Below are positions 6,205 through 6,731 of a stretch of 6,731 nt of DNA, one piece after another. Source of the DNA: Oscillospiraceae bacterium (lineage in GTDB: Bacteria > Bacillota > Clostridia > Oscillospirales > Ruminococcaceae); NCBI GenBank assembly GCA_017440425.1, contig JAFSHJ010000276.1, positions 1 through 6,731 of the forward strand. Direction: 5' to 3'. The position numbers and the translations under genes were made by a program. The notes beneath the pieces are model-generated. The model did not search any database and was not told where the DNA came from. It worked only from the letters and a program-made list of their open reading frames with translations. Within the stretch, counting starts at the first letter, position 1. Each line of letters opens with the position of its first letter.

Positions 6205-6431
6205 ACGGTTTTGTCAAACCATATCCATCAGCTGTCGGATAGAGAGATAACGGGCATCTTCGGAGCGGCAGCGGCGTCCACGAAGGAAATGCATTTGAGA
6301 TTCCTATGTCTCTCGGATCTCTATCCGAATACCTCTGCGTAGAACGGACCGCCATGATGCGCGAAATCCGCAAGATGAACGAAGAGGGGATTATCGAGTC
6401 CAATCGAAGACAGTTTAAATTGCTGGCGTAA
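6205..6431 (+). pseudogene. C-terminal remnant of a Crp/Fnr-family transcriptional regulator, frameshifted
   Basis: The frame ending at the stop TAA (6429-6431) reads FEIPMSLGSLSEYLCVERTA, then MMREIRKMNEEGIIE and QFKLLA. This is the winged helix-turn-helix end of Crp/Fnr proteins: a recognition-helix segment like CVERTAMMREI, the KMNEEGII turn, and a hydrophobic strand at the very C-terminus. That frame is blocked upstream by TAG at 6240-6242. A neighbouring frame, open from about 6202 to 6288, reads LTVLSNHIHQLSDREI and continues to GIFGAAAASTKE. That resembles the long dimerisation helix and linker that normally precede the helix-turn-helix, so a frameshift lies near 6280-6290. The N-terminal cyclic-nucleotide-binding-like domain (about 130 residues) is absent; the cloverleaf repeat ends where it should continue. 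No start codon with a ribosome binding site is seen, so the fragment is not expected to be functional. Confidence 0.7.
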
Positions 6432-6443
6432 AGCAATAGGTAG

Positions 6444-6493
6444 GCCCCTTGCTAATTGGGATTGCGTAACCTGGCTCTAGGATGGGGCTTTTT
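6444..6493 (+). terminator. Possible weak terminator after the Crp/Fnr remnant
   Basis: GCCCC (6444-6448) can pair with GGGGC (6484-6488), which is followed at once by TTTTT (6489-6493). The 5-bp stem encloses a 35-base loop with no strong internal pairing, so the fold is poor. It could be a decayed terminator of the regulator gene. Confidence 0.3.
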
Positions 6494-6729
6494 ATACATT
6501 TTTCAAAATCAGGTGCGCAGAGCATTTGAAAAACGGGGAATTCTCACCGTTTTCAAGAATCAGGTGCGTAAGCCTGTTGCTGAGTGGGGAAATTTAGATA
6601 AAATTCTTTCTTTGCTACCACAAAAAGCTGTGCAAATCGCAAAGGAAATTAACCTGCCGAAGTCTCGCGGTAATCAAAATCAAAAAGCTGGCTGAAATCC
6701 CCACGTCAGACGATGTCTGCGCACTTTAA
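6456..6729 (+). pseudogene. Frameshifted fragment with a 51-nt internal repeat and a possible winged-helix end
   Basis: Not recognised with certainty. The frame open from 6456 (no ATG, no ribosome binding site) contains a duplicated unit with a 17-residue period: FQNQVR at 6501-6518 and FKNQVR at 6552-6569. It is followed by WGNLDKILSLLPQKAVQIAK and EINLPKS, then stops at 6693-6695. Shifting frame near 6664-6669 continues the reading as AVIKIKKLAEIP up to TAA at 6727-6729. The joined reading resembles a small helix-turn-helix (QIAKEI, LPKS, IKKLAEI). Repeated QV units before a winged helix are known at the C-termini of AlbA/ATP-binding and Fic-type proteins, so this may be a relic of one; that is a guess. 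It is probably a non-functional relic. Confidence 0.35.
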
Positions 6730-6731
6730 TA

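Noticed and set aside
6189..6217. Perfect TTGACA on the minus strand (6217-6212) pointing into the cloverleaf as a promoter for a minus-strand RNA
   Set aside because: At a 17-base spacing the -10 position reads CAAAGC, which matches TATAAT poorly, and neighbouring spacings are no better. The hexamer alone is not enough to call a promoter.
6203..6436. Minus-strand open reading frame of 77 codons opposite the regulator remnant
   Set aside because: The Crp/Fnr helix-turn-helix is on the plus strand; the opposite reading shows no motif and no ribosome binding site.

Overview
The window reads as an ordinary chromosomal stretch of a low-to-middle-GC Gram-positive anaerobe, most likely a Clostridia member of the Oscillospiraceae/Ruminococcus type. 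This rests on AGGAGG-like ribosome binding sites, TATAAT promoters with extended -10 elements, strong intrinsic terminators, a shared-type sugar ABC ATPase (MsmK/UgpC) and a membrane-anchored zinc-ribbon protein. The genus is an inference from style, not from a marker gene.

Layout. Positions 1-806 (+) hold the 3' three quarters of a carbohydrate ABC transporter ATPase, closed by a GAAA-tetraloop terminator (822-852). Positions 982-3129 (+) are a monocistronic gene with its own promoter. It encodes a 715-residue protein with two cytosolic zinc ribbons, one membrane helix and a propeller-like extracellular domain interrupted by a proline-period-3 stretch and a tyrosine-heptad coiled coil. A bidirectional terminator (3133-3168) separates it from two minus-strand genes: an aldo/keto reductase (3185-4135) and, upstream of it, an AraC-family regulator with a cupin sensor domain (4243-5064). 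The regulator is divergent from a compact alkaline-phosphatase-superfamily hydrolase (5238-6041, +). Facing promoters lie in the 173-bp gap, so the regulator is a plausible controller of the phosphatase, the reductase, or both.

The last 690 bases contain no intact gene and look like a decayed region. They start with a 154-bp nested inverted repeat (6051-6204) that folds on paper into an almost fully paired cloverleaf: one 36-bp bulged stem closing three hairpins around a junction with only two unpaired bases. It abuts a frameshifted C-terminal remnant of a Crp/Fnr regulator (6205-6431). After that comes a frameshifted fragment with a 51-nt duplicated segment and a possible winged-helix end (6456-6729).

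The cloverleaf is the most unusual object here. Its two main hairpins each carry one A.C mismatch on the + strand, which becomes a G.U pair in RNA read from the minus strand. No mobile-element protein, CRISPR array, tRNA or rRNA was seen.
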